This document shows positions 13,136-27,310 of a stretch of 64,000 bases of DNA, piece by piece. Numbering within the stretch: position 1 is the first letter of the stretch; each line of letters starts with the position of its first letter. The translations under genes were made by a program, and so were the position numbers. Below the pieces are notes generated by a model. That model ran no database searches and was not told the origin of the DNA. It saw only the letters and a list, made by a program, of their open reading frames with translations. Origin of the DNA: Echinococcus granulosus (taxonomy: Eukaryota > Platyhelminthes > Cestoda > Cyclophyllidea > Taeniidae); assembly GCF_000524195.1 (NCBI RefSeq), contig NW_020170479.1:107683-171682 (forward strand), written 5' to 3'.

Positions 13136-13430
13136 GAGGCTGTGCGCGTGCAGGTGCCAGAGTGGGCCAACGTTTGGCCGTCCCTGTCTCCATTTCCCCT
13201 GTGCCAACAAACGAGCACAGGGACATACTCACGCAAGTATTATGTAAATATTTGTGTACTATTTCAATTTTCTTCTTCTTTTTTGCTTTTACTCCCTTCT
13301 TCTCCTCTTTTGCAAGTATAAAATTAGGTTTTTCCGCGCGTATGTGTGTGGGTATGCGCGGTAGATGAAAAACATGAGTTGCACTTATGTATGTATGTGT
13401 TAACTTATAAATCAAATTTTTAATAAATTT
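13136..13430 (+). terminator. 3' untranslated region with poly(A) signal of the receptor gene
   Basis: Sequence after the receptor stop contains a pyrimidine-rich tract (about 13262-13315), GTATGTATGTGT repeats, and a canonical AATAAA at 13422-13427 followed by T/A-rich DNA. This is a normal animal 3' end. Open frames crossing this stretch (for example 13041-13415 on the minus strand) are shadows of the receptor and its 3' region. Confidence 0.6.
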
Positions 13431-13435
13431 TTTTA

Positions 13436-16400
13436 AAAAACAAAGATAATTTGTATGGCAAAGAGTTTTTTGCTTTATCAGGATTCGAAGACTTTTGTCT
13501 CTTTTATCTTCTAAACAGCATGGCCTACAATTCGTCGTTAAGAAAAGAGTACACCTGGGAATAGCAAAGAATGGTCATATGCAGGGACAGCAAATTCAGA
13601 CAACATGAGATCGTAAAAAACATGGCTTCATTACTACAGTGCTCATAATTACTTTATTAAATGAAATTACATCGTCAGCTCTCTAACCTTCATCCATTCA
13701 CGACTTGAGTGAAGACTAGAAGATACGGTGGGATGCGAAATTCGAAGAATCGATGACCAGTCAAAAGGTGCAGTGTATAAATGAGAGACCGTGAAAGTAG
13801 TTAATATTTTATCTCCTCAAGCATTTATAAGAGTGATTTTACTCATAAAGCAACTTGAAATATTTAATGGAGAAAAATATTGGAGTTTTTTAAATACGGA
13901 AAGTTTTGCTGAATGGTCCACTTGGGTGATTTATAGAAATCATCATACTTATTTCAGGACCAAGAATTTACGACTATTGCATTTTGTTAAGCCCCCTCTA
14001 AAACTCCGATAACTAATCACTAACTATTGGTAGGATGTTAGATCATCTTTTAGCTTGTCCTCAGACTAATATTTTGGAACTTATAGGTGAAGAATTGAAA
14101 TGTATTTGCGCATTTATTGATTGTTGCGTTTATAAAAATTAGGATTTATTAAAACGTTGGTGTAAATCTTACTATAAAGTGGATTTTAATAAAAATGTGG
14201 ACGGCACTTTTTAATGTAGCGTAATTTGCGGTGACTCGGTGCTTTAGAATTGGTACTGAATATCGCAGTCCTCACTGGACATCCTGTGTACAGGCGCAAT
14301 GTACTAAACCAGTCATTTATGTTATGCCTTTAACAAGAGAGCATGAAACCGTTTGAGTAATATAGCGTGACTTATACTTGATAGCAAGTATGAAACTGTT
14401 CTTTATCGACATTTCCATCATTTGTGACACACGCTGAAGTGCTATTGATACAGATGTCAAATATGAACATTTTAACTAGTAGTTCTACCGGTTTTCCCGT
14501 TATTGGAAACGGTACTGGTCTGGTACTGGTTCTTCTTCGCTTTTCATCTAAGCGAAAATTGCGATATAACACTGTAAGTAATGTTGTACTCATCCATTTT
14601 GAGCTTTATTGATAGACTTTGAGGTAAAAAGCTCAAAAGCATTTGGAACTACTGGATAATTCTCATTTTTACATAGTAGATCAAAAGCATCTTGGCCAAA
14701 GGGGTGCCGCCATATCTCACCGAATAGGAGGCTCACTTCTGTTCTATCACTGTTGCACTAAATTTTAAAATTTTATTTTGAAATAACGCCGTCAAGTCTA
14801 CGCGAATGGGGAGCATGTGTTCCACACATGACTAATTATCTCCTCCAGATATCTTCAAAATTAACATTTTTGCACTGTTATATAAAATAAAGCCACTTTT
14901 ATTGTCAATAATCTAAAAAGCCTATTATAAGTTGTATTTGGTACTTAATATAGACTCACTTGCAAAGCTGATATTTTCAGTGACAACATTGGTACTATAG
15001 GCGTTGTCAAGTATTGTTTAAGGGCGACCTCAAAAACATAGATAAATCATTTTCCAAGGGGTAGAAAGTGTACATAAAATGGCAAACCACCCAAGCAAAT
15101 ACTAATTTTTAAAAGTATTGCAAAATACTTCCGATACTCTTAATGTTGCATCCAACTGCTTAGAGCTTGGGAGAATATATCAAAATAGCTTCAAAATGTA
15201 AAGGTATTTGCACTATATCAGAGCAAGAGTTCGTGACACTGAGGAACATGTGTAGTAAGATTTTTCAACCAGGTGGACAGACTTTAAGTAAAAGGCCAGT
15301 TTTCTGACAGACTAGTGAGGTGCAATAAAACTGTCAACCAACCTGACTATTACCAGAAATTTTGCTCTTACTAGAATCTTGTGTCCATACCCGTGGCGTC
15401 TACACAAAGAAAAGGAACATTCTCACTTTTGTTATTATCGTTCTGTCACAGAGGCATGCAGAGGATAGCAATTTATCATGGTGTGGCTTCCCATATTTAC
15501 TATCGGTTGGTAACGTTACCCATTTCTGTTATGCGTGGACAAAGTTAGACTTAGTTACCCAATTCATATTTAGAATTGAAGATAAGAAATTTGTGGCCAT
15601 GTACCATAAATATCCTATTTTGGTATTGTATATAATATCCATTTTACTTATAAATTTGAAATTATAAGGTAATTTACAAGGAAACGGAAGAATCGCGACA
15701 CAGGTGGCACTTTATATTGAATGTTAATTGGTCCCATAAATCGAATATGGATTGGAGCATTTGATATGCACGTCTTGGCCAAAACCATCGTAGCAGTAAT
15801 TTGAAAGTTCCAGGTTTAAGAACCACATCAGAAGTTTGTTATCTCGCTTCCTGTTACTAGTTCAATTTTTCTATTCTACTAATTGGACCCAAAATTTCTT
15901 TAAAATTTGTGTGTGGGTGTGCTATTTTGGCTATTATACATCAATCTAGAGCTGAAAAACGCAAAAAAACAATGATGAAAAATGACCTCCAATAGCTCAA
16001 ATAACTTTAGTTGCTCTGATATAATAAATGGGACCAAATCTTAATTAGCGATTCCAGAAACATGAACTTATGTCTTGTGATCCTGACGAACCAGGTAAAT
16101 AAGGGTGTATTTGAATTATAAGAACCCCGTATCAGAGCCAGAATTGCAGAATTGCATTTACTCTAGTTTTGTGGTGAGTTGGTTTGTCAGCTGGCTGGCA
16201 GGCCTTTTGAAAATTAAATGGGGGATCGAAGGAAAAATGCCAAGATCACAGCAGAGGGATTTATTTCGCTACATGTAAAGCATAAATAAATACATATTTG
16301 TGGTCATTAAGAACAGGAGAAGATTGTAAAATCTCTTGTTGGATAAGTTTATGTTGTGAATTTAGGTTGTCGTGGTTAAAAGGGTGTTATTCAGAGGCAG

Positions 16401-19400
16401 GATGGACTTTGTTTCCTTCCACCTAGCTTTAACAGCTCAAGTTATAGCTCTCACTTTGTTATTTTTGTAGTAAAAATTATCTACTCATCTATGTTTTATG
16501 AAATTTTGTTTTAAATAAATTATTACCTTCGATAAATGCTAAGGCCATCAATTTTTCTTTTGCTTTTGACACACCAATATTAAGAACGCCTACTTTCTAG
16601 TTAATTGGGCAAAAGCATTCTACTGACTTACCTCGCCATGGTATGTACAACTATGCCTTGGCTAAGCTCCCATTTTACCAACGTCTCCGGGATTTGTGAG
16701 CATTATTCTAAATTGCAGTGAATCAGCAATAAATATGGTGCCATTCACGTCATCGACTAGCTTCAAAGTCCAAGAAAACAGCCTATATTTTAAATGAATT
16801 TGTTTCTAAATATAATTTAAAGCTGCAAAAAATGCTTTATTTACCAAAAGTGATTAAATCAGTCAGATAATGCTATTATTAGAGCCACTTTAAACTCAGC
16901 GTATCCTTTTAAGTATGCTGTTTAATATAACGGATAAAATTTTGCAAAATAAAAGCCCACAAATTGTTTAGTGGTAAAGGTTATTTATTTTTTAGAAAAA
17001 TTCAAGCAGTCTTATGCGGAATTACAGTAACTTTTGAGCTACGCGTAATGGACTTGACTCACGATATCAGTGTTGCTTCTTCACAAAACCTCATTTTTGC
17101 TCCAGTGCTTAATTTCTTTCACAATGGCCTTGTAAAGAGTTAAACTGGAAAGGCAGTTTCATCATGGATGCTGGCTGAAAGGGCTGTATGACAAGTGACA
17201 GGGATAGCATGAGCAGAGTCCATGGCACTTCTGTGACGGAAGAATTAAGGAAGGGGCCTTAGGAGCTTGCGTCGGTTTGTGGAATGCATTCTTTCATGTT
17301 AGAATATTGGAACTAATATTAAGTAACAGTAATTTGTAAACAAACAATGAAAAATCACAGCTAAAGTATTTAGAAATTACGATTTTTTGTGATATTTAGT
17401 CACAATTCAGAAATACTGCTTCATAAAACTTCCTAATGGTTCCTTGTGTCTTGGTAAATTTGAGCCATTGCCATATTTTATTAAACTGACATCAATGTGC
17501 ACAATTGGGGGTTGCCATCTTTACCTCGTAAAATTCTAAAAAATTATACCATTAAGTAAGCTACCACCCTGCGAACTTAGTAGAAAATAATCTTGTTATT
17601 TGTACAATAGAAAAAAATCAAGTTAATGTTATAGGACCGACGGAGAAGGATGTTACTAATCATACCTTGCTAGTTCATGCAGTCACCTGATCCGGATCCT
17701 GCTTCTGACGTTTATATCCTTGGTGCATAGGGGAGACATAAACTGGCTGCTACTATTTCTGCCCAATATACTTAATCCTCCGCCTCCTCTTTCTGATCCC
17801 TGCCCGTGAGACACACCGTTGCCATGCGGATGTGGTCGCAATTAGAGAAACATGGCGCCTATCTACACAGTCTTTCATGTACTGCCATAACGATTCGGTG
17901 GAAAATCTTGACTTAAAACACTTTTATACAGGTGGGTATTTCTTAAGCAGCAAAGAGTATCTCAACTAAAACTGTCGTCAATAATACAGAACTCGACCTT
18001 TCCACCTAGTCTTCATGAATGAGGGATGGAATTACTGGTGCAGTCATGCTTGAGACGTAACATTCACCATCAAAAAATGTGCACAAAGAGCTTTATCACC
18101 TGCTGCTTTTAATAGTTTGCTTCAGTTGTTATGGTGATACGCGTAAAAAGTTCTTTTGTCAAATGTTGCAGCAAGTTTTAAGTGCTTAGGAACCTTGTTA
18201 AAAAATTTATCGTAAAAATGCGTTTTCCCTAGCTTATCAGCTTTCGGTTTTTTACCATTGCATGGGTTTTGAGTTGCATCGCCCCTTTATTAAACAAAGA
18301 TTTGTTATAAGGTACAACGACATATTCTAAGAATCATGCGGAAAAGTAGAAATTACGTTTATTTTTCAATGAAACGTAATTCAACTCTTCTTCGTTTTTG
18401 AAGTTTTTTATAAAACTGTCACCTCTGCACAAGTCTTCGTTCACATCACAATGAACTGGATAACCCAGCATACTGCAAAAGTGCATTCGTCCATATCTCA
18501 CGTTTTGCCCAGCACACAAAAAATTGGCCCTGGGACAAAGCTTTCAAAGGGTTTGCTGGCGAAGCGAGATAGACACAAGTGTTCCAGGCGCACACGACGG
18601 AAGTTAATGACGCCCTCCTAAGATGCCTACGCTCACCCCGATTAGCCTCTCTAATCGTTGCGGAAGCAAGCTAATTATCAACGCCTACATACCGAATTTC
18701 CTCCAAGTATTTTGAACTAGGTAAAAATTCTCCCGCTGGAAACTTTGTGAAAATTTGCAGCAATAATGATACCAAACTGGGCACCATCTTATAAGAGAGG
18801 AAGTTTTATTTGGAATCGTAGGTTACAACAAAAGACGAGAAAAATGAAGTGTTATTTTCGAACATTTCCTTCAATGTTGAATGGAGAACCATGGTAATGC
18901 GTCCAGTAGAGAGAGAATGGAGGCCCTGAAAAGCAGATGGTTTGTTTTGGGTTTTCATCTGTGCCGTATTTATGGAACAATAATGGGTAAGTAATTGAGC
19001 TTTGATAAGGGCATGTAGTATTCACATTTAAACAATTGGCTTTGGTTAACTCAGCATAAGAATGCAGCTTCTGGGTGATATTTCCCTCAACAGCTTTGCG
19101 TAATAGCCATTGCATGAACCCGTAAAACACAGGCTATTTTTTTATGTGAATATGCCATGGGGAATGCACAGGAGTCTGCCCTCGCTATGATTTCCTCTCC
19201 CCCTTGTTTTGCGCCTTCATACATCAAATACCAGTTGAACCTGATGACATGCAAACACATCGGCTTTAAGCATTTAAACCCGAATTTTAAGCTGCAGAAA
19301 CTTCTCTCATAGACTTTGTATGGCATTTGGAGAAGGTGTAGTATTCAATGACTGAATATATGGCTCTAAAATGGCTTAAAACTAGTGCATCACTTTTAAA

Positions 19401-22107
19401 AAATCCCATTTTCTGTCGGAAAAGGAGTTGTAAGTCACTATTACAACTAATCCAAGAAGAACGTGCCACAAAATTTCCACTATTTTACATGAGTGGTGAA
19501 ACAATCCTCTTACATATGCATAAATTGATAAGGAAACGTGGTAAAAACTAAGCAGATAGGTGTCAGCCATGCCTATTAAAATACGATTGTAACCTTCAGA
19601 CTGTCGATTTGGTCTTGGTTTCTTTCATCGTATAATGAAGCGCCAATAAAAGGGAGCTTTTCATTAGCTGAAGCACTTTTGATAAGAAACGGCTTTTGTA
19701 TTACAATGTCATGAGAAGGGTGCTATCAGTGGATGGTCTTAAACATTCCACCACCCCAATCCCCAAACCGCAATTCCATAGCACTCGCCTATTTATTTCA
19801 GAGGGGTAAGCTTGGTCAGCACATGTAGTAAAAGTACAGTAATTTGTTTACTAGGATTTTTTGCTTAATAAAAAAATTGCGACAAATCTGGTGGTGACTA
19901 GTTTAACGAGCAAATACTTTGGAAAGTTGCCTTCAGAAATTGCAGAAAAGCATGGATTTATTTAATCAAAATTTCATTTAGTGCTTTTATCGGTGGATTG
20001 AAAGTAGTAACTGTGGATAATACACCCAAGGTTTGTTATTTGTGGGAGATAAAGAAGTGAAGAAGAGGTGGAAGGCAGAATACCGCGGACCAGATGTAAA
20101 ATTATTTAAGTGTGTTGCGAAAACTTGCAACAGTGAAGTTATCACTTTAAATACTGCCTAGCGCATGCCACACATCTGCGACGCTTAGTTTGAGTAAGGA
20201 TATTGAGGCATTGCATGAATGCGACTTTGGTAGCAAATGTGTCAAGTGCTATTTGTCCGCGTTTGGGAAAGGTTGAGATAGATTTTTTATTTGCTCACCT
20301 ACGGATTAAAAAAGCAGTCCTCTAAGTCGGTGTTGCGTCATGTTGACCATAATATAGTCCTATAATGACTGCTTCTTCCACTTATATGAAAAAAGAAAAG
20401 CCTTCTTTTATGATTATTCCCAACGATCGTTTATGGGTTACAATAAATGTTACGTATGGTTTTTATTGCCAATTCTTTTCACTTTATGTGTTTCCAAAAA
20501 TATCTGACGGGTCCCAGTACTTGCTACATCTTAATCACTATTATCCTTAATTTCATCCATATCCACGGCAAATTTAGTGGTATTTGAGGCAGATATCAGA
20601 ACTTAACCATAAGTATTAAGAGTTGCCTTTATTTTGTCGCAAAATATGCTCAAGACAAGAAGGAGGAAAAGAGCAGTTAATTTAATAACTAGCATTGAAA
20701 TCAGCTTCATTCTGACAAGCTGGAATGGTCAGACACATCAGAGACTCGAAGTATTAAAGGCGCAAAACCGGATGTTGTCGTGGCAGCACTACCCACAAAA
20801 AAATTGGCAAACACGCTCTACTACGGGCAGTACGCTTTTCTCAAAAGTCAGTCCAGACTCAGTTAATCAAACTGGCTGGTAGGGCGGTTATAGCGCGTGC
20901 ATGAGGCAGCATACAATGGTGAACACCGAGTCTTGCTAGCAAGAGTAAGATTTACACTGAAGAAATAGAGCACTTCCAGTATGGTAACAGAAAGTTCCCA
21001 TCCTGTAAGGCGAACTGCATCTGTTAATGGTGCTTTCAGCTTGTAAACAATGCAACGGTATGAGTAAATCTGATTTTAATTACCTAATAGGGGGGGGGGG
21101 AGAGAACGCATTGAGAGGCTGCAAAAAGCTTGGCCCTTTGCAAAAAACCGGTGCGTAGAGTACTTCCAGAATACTTTAAAATGCGACCAGGTAGCACATA
21201 CTGGTCATCAAATCAACTGTATTAGGATGGTTGGCCGTACTGACAAAGCCCGCCTGCAGGCTTAGCTTTGGTACCCTTTGCATACCGCTGAGAACTAAGA
21301 ACATCAAGTTTGTAGAGGAATCTTGTCACCATAGTATTTTTTTAGAGAAGAGGATGCGTTACAGATTTTTGCATGTAAAATGCATGAGAGTTGGTTTTTT
21401 TTCTGTGTCTTAAAAACTTAAGTATTTCTTTTGAAAAACTTTATTGCATTTACCACTGATCACTCCATTGAATTTCTTGTACTATCCAAAAATAATTTTT
21501 AAATCACTTTTTTTTTTAGGAAATACTAAATAGACGGTTAAGTTTTTAGTGCCTATCTTATGATCAATCAATTTCTCGCCCGGACTTCTGTCGCCACAAA
21601 GGTCTTTTTAGATTTTTGCTTAAAGTGCTTGCAAATAAAGAGGTGCCCGTTGTCCATTTCATTCAGGGAATTGCATGGACAGACAGTGTTAATGTGTTCC
21701 AACATTATTCGAGGCACATTTATGGGGAAAGATTTTTATGCTTTTAAGCCTAATTTTAATGGTCGCCTTTATCCTAGAAAGGCTGTAAGTAAGATAAAAA
21801 TGAAAGAGCATGAAATAGTCTATTAAATTCCTCTTTTATGTTAGTAAACGTTTATTTCTAAATGAACTATCTTCTCAACAGCTCAGGTTAATCATTTAAA
21901 AATGCTGATAGTAAAACCGTGCAAAATACATGGGATATCGTGTCAGCAATATGGAAAAGGGTATGAGGAAGCCGTAAATTTGCCCCATTGGTAACCTGTG
22001 TAATATGTTGTTCGCAGTCTATCAGGGCTGATGCCCATTTATCCGGAGACACCGGAAAGTTTTCATTTATCTACTTTAGTTACAATGGCCTCGTACAATG
22101 GTAGTGC
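13436..22107. other. intergenic, no gene recognised
   Basis: A long gene desert. Slightly GC-richer islands occur at about 17640-17880 and 18530-18690 but contain no readable frame. Open frames near 18.3-19.6 and 20.6-20.9 kb have no motifs. A run of ten G begins near 21091. Eroded repeats are likely, but I could not pair them with other copies. Confidence 0.5.
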
Positions 22108-22305
22108 TTCACTTATTTATCTAACTCCCGGTTTTGAAAACAAACCGCTTACATCCTTCACCGTTATACTCTTGCGTGGCAGCCTGGTCTCTGGGTCATG
22201 CCAGTAGTCCAATCCCTTTTGAATGTCAACAATGCATGGTCAACCTGAGTATCATGTCTTCTTTTGTCTTTAGGGAGGTCTAAAGGCGGAACATTGATGG
22301 CAATG
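22108..22305 (+). repeat. dispersed repeat family E, right part
   Basis: Contains TTTATCTAACTCCCGGTTTTG, then GGGTCATGCCAGTAGTCC, then ATCATGTCTTCTTTTGTC and TAGGGAGGTCTAAAGGCGG. This order and spacing matches 32970-33165 and 41230-41370. It is one of the clearer right-hand copies. Confidence 0.75.
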
Positions 22306-22589
22306 AAAAACGAATCCGGTCGTAAAGGACATGAATCTTGATTTCTATTGCTGTTGGATTAACAATAGGGAGCGAAAGAAGTGCTTGTGTCATGGATGGG
22401 AGGACCTGTGGCCACCTTTAAAAGAAGGTCTGAAAATGGCGCATACCGTTGGCAGCTATCCCATCCCGTGGTCTGAAGTAATGTTATTAACAAGTAAAGC
22501 AGCATTAGCCTTGTTCATCTAAAAAGGTCATTACAGAGCTGTTTAGCATGCCATTATGAACTTGTCAATTAGGCGAACTTGCAATTCTC

Positions 22590-23130
22590 CCTCCATCTCT
22601 CTACTAGCTGGATAAAACTCAGGTTGAGAGAGGTGGGCCGATCTGAAGTGAGAACAAAATAGCAAGAAGGAGTAGAGACATAAGCCTTATCCTTATGGAA
22701 CTCTCTCCAATCCTGTCATTGGTTAGATAATTCTGCTTTTGGGTCAGTGTTCCCACTACGAGCTATGGTAAAGCGTGATGACTAGTAAAATCTCCATCCT
22801 TCAATACAGCTCACGTATGGGAAGAAATTCCAGAACAAGTGGAATTGTAAAGAGGAATTTGCGACGTTTTGGTAAAATGCTTTCTCAGTTGCATGGAAAT
22901 TCTGTGATTGAAGCAGCTGATTCATGGATGCTTCCTTAGAGTACCGACTACTTTGCAATTGCTGGCGCGGGAGCTTGACCAAGGGGAGCACCGGTGACAA
23001 CGCTTTAAAGAGGAGAAAGTTTTTGTAATATGCTAGTTATTTATGTTTTGACCTTGATAATGGGCTACTTAGGCGCTTCGCCATTGTATCTTCACCAAGT
23101 GGGCTGTCCTCCTGGCCTGCTTCCGTCTTC
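22590..23130 (+). repeat. dispersed repeat family E, left and middle parts
   Basis: Aligns with 40845-41225. Shared landmarks are CTCTACTAGCTGGATA, a GTTGGGC/GGTGGGC block, a GGTAAAGCGTGAT/GGAAGGGCGTGAT block, AAATTCCAGAACAAGTGGAA versus AAATACCAGATCCAGTAGGA, and GGAGCTTGACCAAGGGGAG. The end (about 23085-23130) resumes right-part sequence with GGGCTGTCCTCCTGGCC. No consistent open frame is shared by the two copies. Confidence 0.7.
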
Positions 23131-26100
23131 ATGAAAGTTTTGGATTACTACAAAATACCATCGAACTTTGTAAGCTTTGTAAATTTTTACTGAACTTTAT
23201 TTAAAGCATTAACAATTGAACTATTACATATTTGCCATAAATTTGGAAAGCAAAATGTTATGGGTGATGGATGAACAGAGGTCCAAGAAACTAATGACAA
23301 CTGCACCGGGTTAACTGTGTAAGCATTGCTATTGAAATATGACTTTACTGTCAAAAGTACTATTTTATACAAAATGAGGAGCAGTGATTATGTCAAGAGA
23401 AGTATTATCAAGATATGGGAATTTTTAGTTCTGCCTCAGTAACACCTTAAGCAATCCCAGTATTCAGATTTTGTGGTCCTATTTGAATTTCGCCTAAATA
23501 GCTTCCTCATTCTTTAAAATTTTTCTACTGTTAAACATTTTCTCACTAAAAAAGAGTTTACTTCTTAAACAAGGCAATTTTTTTATGTCTCATATTTGGA
23601 TGGCATAACCCGGTGATAAAGGAAATGAAATTAATTTAAGTACCTCATCCATCTGTCATGAATGCATAAAATACGATGTTTTAGACAAACTAAAAACAAA
23701 GCTTGTTTTTACCGATAAGAGTGAGAAGTAGGTATTTTTCTAAATGAGACGCTGGGTTTAATTACTCTGGCTTTATTTACTTTCCCAGAAGTGGCGCATA
23801 AGGACACACTTTTTTCTTGTACAAAAATAAATGCAACCCCTAAGCTGACAAAGCGGGTAGATTAGTAGTGCAATCGGCAATGAAGTGCTTTTTTACTACA
23901 AATTCTCCTCCATTCCCTCCTTCTCCTCCTGCTTTCTCTCTTTACACAATAATAATGCGCCATATGCATCTGGTGGATTCTCATCAGTTTGTTTGTGGGG
24001 TTCTTGGTGAATACCAAGAATGTAGAAAATTGAAATACAAAGCAAACTTTCTTAGCTTATATTGGAGTTAAGCCTCAAACAAATTTTTATAGATCAGGAC
24101 CGTAAGCATAAGGTGGAATAAGTAGTCGTAGAATATAAATACCCAAAGAATACGTTCTTGAAGAGGAATGGCTGTGGTAGCAGCAGTATGTTTATATTTA
24201 TGATTACGACTTTATATGAGTAATTAGTAAAATAATTCACAATAAAATTTAGATTTTGTGCTTCCTGTTGTAAAAAAAGACTTGCAATTGGTTGGTATAT
24301 TCAAACGATGATCATGTGACCCCGTTTAGATTAAATCATTCAAGCTATGTGAATTCCAAGTAGTCTATTGGCATGTCTCGTTCTCAGCTATTGCACGATC
24401 TGGAGCAGAAATTTTTAAAATCCGTATGCATATGTGCAATTAACAGGTCCTTCGATAGTTCTGACTGGCTTCGCACAACCCTAGTAAGTGAACATTACAT
24501 CAGTCCAACTTTATAGGTGCTTCGTAATTTTCATACCTAGCTACAAATTAATCAGACTTTTAAGTCCCATGTTGCGGTCCCCTTCTTTGCTAGTGGTGGC
24601 CATAAGTGTATAATTCATTTCCAACTGTTTTTACACTGTAATTAACAATCTGCAAGCCCGCAATTGTATGCAGACATTGTTAATCAAAACGGCATGGAGG
24701 TACACGGAATTCTTAACATTTTAAGAGCTCATTTGTCGGATTCCGCGTAGCTACCTTTACGCATTTTTATAAGATCATAGAGAAAAAAAACGTTTCTGTC
24801 TATTTATATGATTAATAATCTGTCTTACCGAACTGAAATTGGTCAATTACACTCCGTATATTATTCGGAGGATTATTTGCACAATGCACATGTCTACTTT
24901 CATTGGCTTTGTAAATTAGACACATATCTTTCTGAGTTAAAAGTATACTCGTATTTGTTTGTCGACTCTCAGTAATTAAAGGAAAACATGTTAAAAAATG
25001 AAAGGCGAAATAAAGACAATTTGAACATAACGTTAGGCCAACAAAATGTTAATGCTTCGATGATCAGGCTTCCTTTAAGCACCCTGTTGAGAACATGGTA
25101 CTCTTGATTCTATGCTTTTTCAGATGCTTGTTAGACTCTAACTGGAGTCTTTAATGATTAATAATATGATAGACATCTCAGCGCCGCAGGTGCGGTACAG
25201 TAGCTCTAGGTATGAAGAGTTTGGGTTCAGGGTCGCCAAGGTCAGCTTCAGCACCACAGCCATTAAATTTTACAACTGCTCTCTGTTTATTTGTACTACG
25301 ATGTTAACCACAGTCACCATCGAATGAAGGAAGATCGCTATGCAGTCTTTCCATTCGACCAGGGTAATGTAACGAACGGTACATTTATGTAAAACAGAAA
25401 ACCGTGCCACCGCAATTCCTTTCATGAACTCAACGATTTATCAGTTTACTACAACAGATGGTACAAAATCGCATATCGCTGACAAATTGCCTGGCTTTGA
25501 ATCCGAACATTACTGCCTCTTTGAGCTGCTAGCGCAATATAAGTACATCATCCAAACTATGGGGTTCAATTTTCTTTTGAGATCCGGGCACAACAGACAA
25601 AATGCCCTGATTCTTTCTTCCACACAGCAAATGCAGAATAAGAATTGAGGATGTAATTTTATTTTACTAGTACATAATAGAAAAAATAAAAACCATTTAC
25701 AGTGCTGCCGGCCCCTTTACGGTATTTAAGGGAATGAGTTTAACCTCTGATCAACAACAGTAGGCAGAAAGGAGTTAAAATTAAAATCGTTTTACTTTCG
25801 TATTCCCATAGGTTTATATTCTTTACAATTGGGAATTGTTCTGGTGCACAGAGATTTATCCCTTTTGCGTCTACAGCAATTGTCATTGCGAAAACCTTTG
25901 CGGTTTCTTGTGTTTTACCATAATAGCCGATTTTCCGCCTAGTCAGTAGGCGGTTCATTGTAGAGATTGAATTTTACCAAGTCGCTCACCCTAATTTTGA
26001 AATAAATGAGTGCCTTTAAGCAAAAATTTTATAAATAAAAAACCGTCTATTTGCCACATGATTTAACAATTGCTAGACTGTCATTTATCTTGTGAGAAAG

Positions 26101-27235
26101 GGTTAGACGTCTCTTGGTTTATCAAGAATTCAGGTAAACAAAAGATAGTGGACTTTTAATCGGATGTTTAGTAGGAGTTTTACCACCCAAATTCCAGCCA
26201 TCCTGCGAAAAACACTGGAGGTTAATGGGTTCGCACGCAAGGGCGGTTAAACGCCCCTCTCGCAACGTAATCGCCGCCATCACGTTTAGCTATGCCCGTC
26301 CGCTTAGGCCTTAACATTCGGTAGATAAACAGGACCTAAGAAAATACGAAGATAAATGAGCAAAAGTAGTACGAGGAGAGTTGGTGTTAGATGATCAACA
26401 AACCCGATTAAAAGGTCGACTTAGCCAGAGCCCCTGTGCATTAATGTGGAAGCAAAGCTTCCTGCAGTCACTGTTTTTTCCCTTCATTGCCCGAGATTCT
26501 AATTGGCGCTTACTAATTCTCTCTGCAGCAACAATTGACAACCTATTTGTATTTGATTTAAACCCAAATTAGAGAAGGCAGCTTATGCCAGTCTCTTTAT
26601 TTTTCTTAGAACCTTGACCTAAAAGTATTTTGTTAATTTGTTTACATGTTTTCGATCTAAGCCAGGTAGAGAAGCTATTTAGTTTCTCACCTACTAAGAT
26701 GAAGTTTTTCCCCAATTCAAACAAATAAAGTAAGTTAACTCAATTACGCTAAAAAGGCGTCTTATATGCTTAGGTAGAATAACGTTAATGCTACCGGTAA
26801 ATTAGGTGGATTCGCTCAAAAATCATTATCTTTCTTCTGCTTATTAAATCATTTATGTAGCCTATGAGGGAATATTTGGCTCCAGCTCAATGTAACCTAA
26901 TGCATCTAAATATATTGACAATGATTTGGTTTTTGTTTAACATTTCGTTAAGTTTACGTGAGTGCTTAAGTTTCCACCTTTATACTTCTGCTGGGAAACA
27001 TGGTCATGCCAGTGGCTTTAGCAGCCGGTCTTTTATTAAATGATTGCTTTTAGACCAGTATTCTTAGGAATAGCAATGAGTACACGTAATGGCCTGCACA
27101 AATTTCACCTCCCTCAACACACTTCGCAGATAGGACATAATTTAAGATACAGTAGAATCGTCAGGAAAAATCAGTGACGCCGGTGTCAAATACATGATTA
27201 GTTGCACGTAAATCCGATGACAAGTGCGGTTTGTT
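23131..27235. other. intergenic, no gene recognised
   Basis: AT-rich. A small GC-rich patch at about 26216-26320 contains a hairpin-like GGGCG-GTTAAA-CGCCC. The open frames at 25424-25648 and 26381-26572 have no recognisable features. Confidence 0.5.
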
Positions 27236-27310
27236 TGCGGGTGTGTTTCTCACAGCATTGATTAAGTTGTGACGACTAATAGGAAGGTGGACCAAAGGAA
27301 GCACTTGGAA
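27236..27310 (+). repeat. dispersed repeat family E, middle fragment
   Basis: TTTCTCACAGC, then GTTGTGACGACTAA, then GGTGGACCAAAGGAAG matches the middle section seen at 32880-32945 (TTTCTCACAGC, GTTGTGATGGCTAA, GATTGACCGAGGGAAG). It is a short, degraded fragment. Confidence 0.55.

Noticed and set aside
13041..13415. 124-codon minus-strand open frame overlapping the receptor end
   Set aside because: It is antisense to the receptor C-terminus and 3' region, with a Lys run from the T-rich tract. No independent support.
20634..20882. 82-codon frame that might be a retroelement fragment
   Set aside because: No protease, zinc-knuckle, reverse-transcriptase or integrase motif and no partner copy in the window.
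26225..26260. GC-rich hairpin (GGGCG-GTTAAA-CGCCC)
   Set aside because: Five to six base pairs only, no conserved partner, not tRNA-like.
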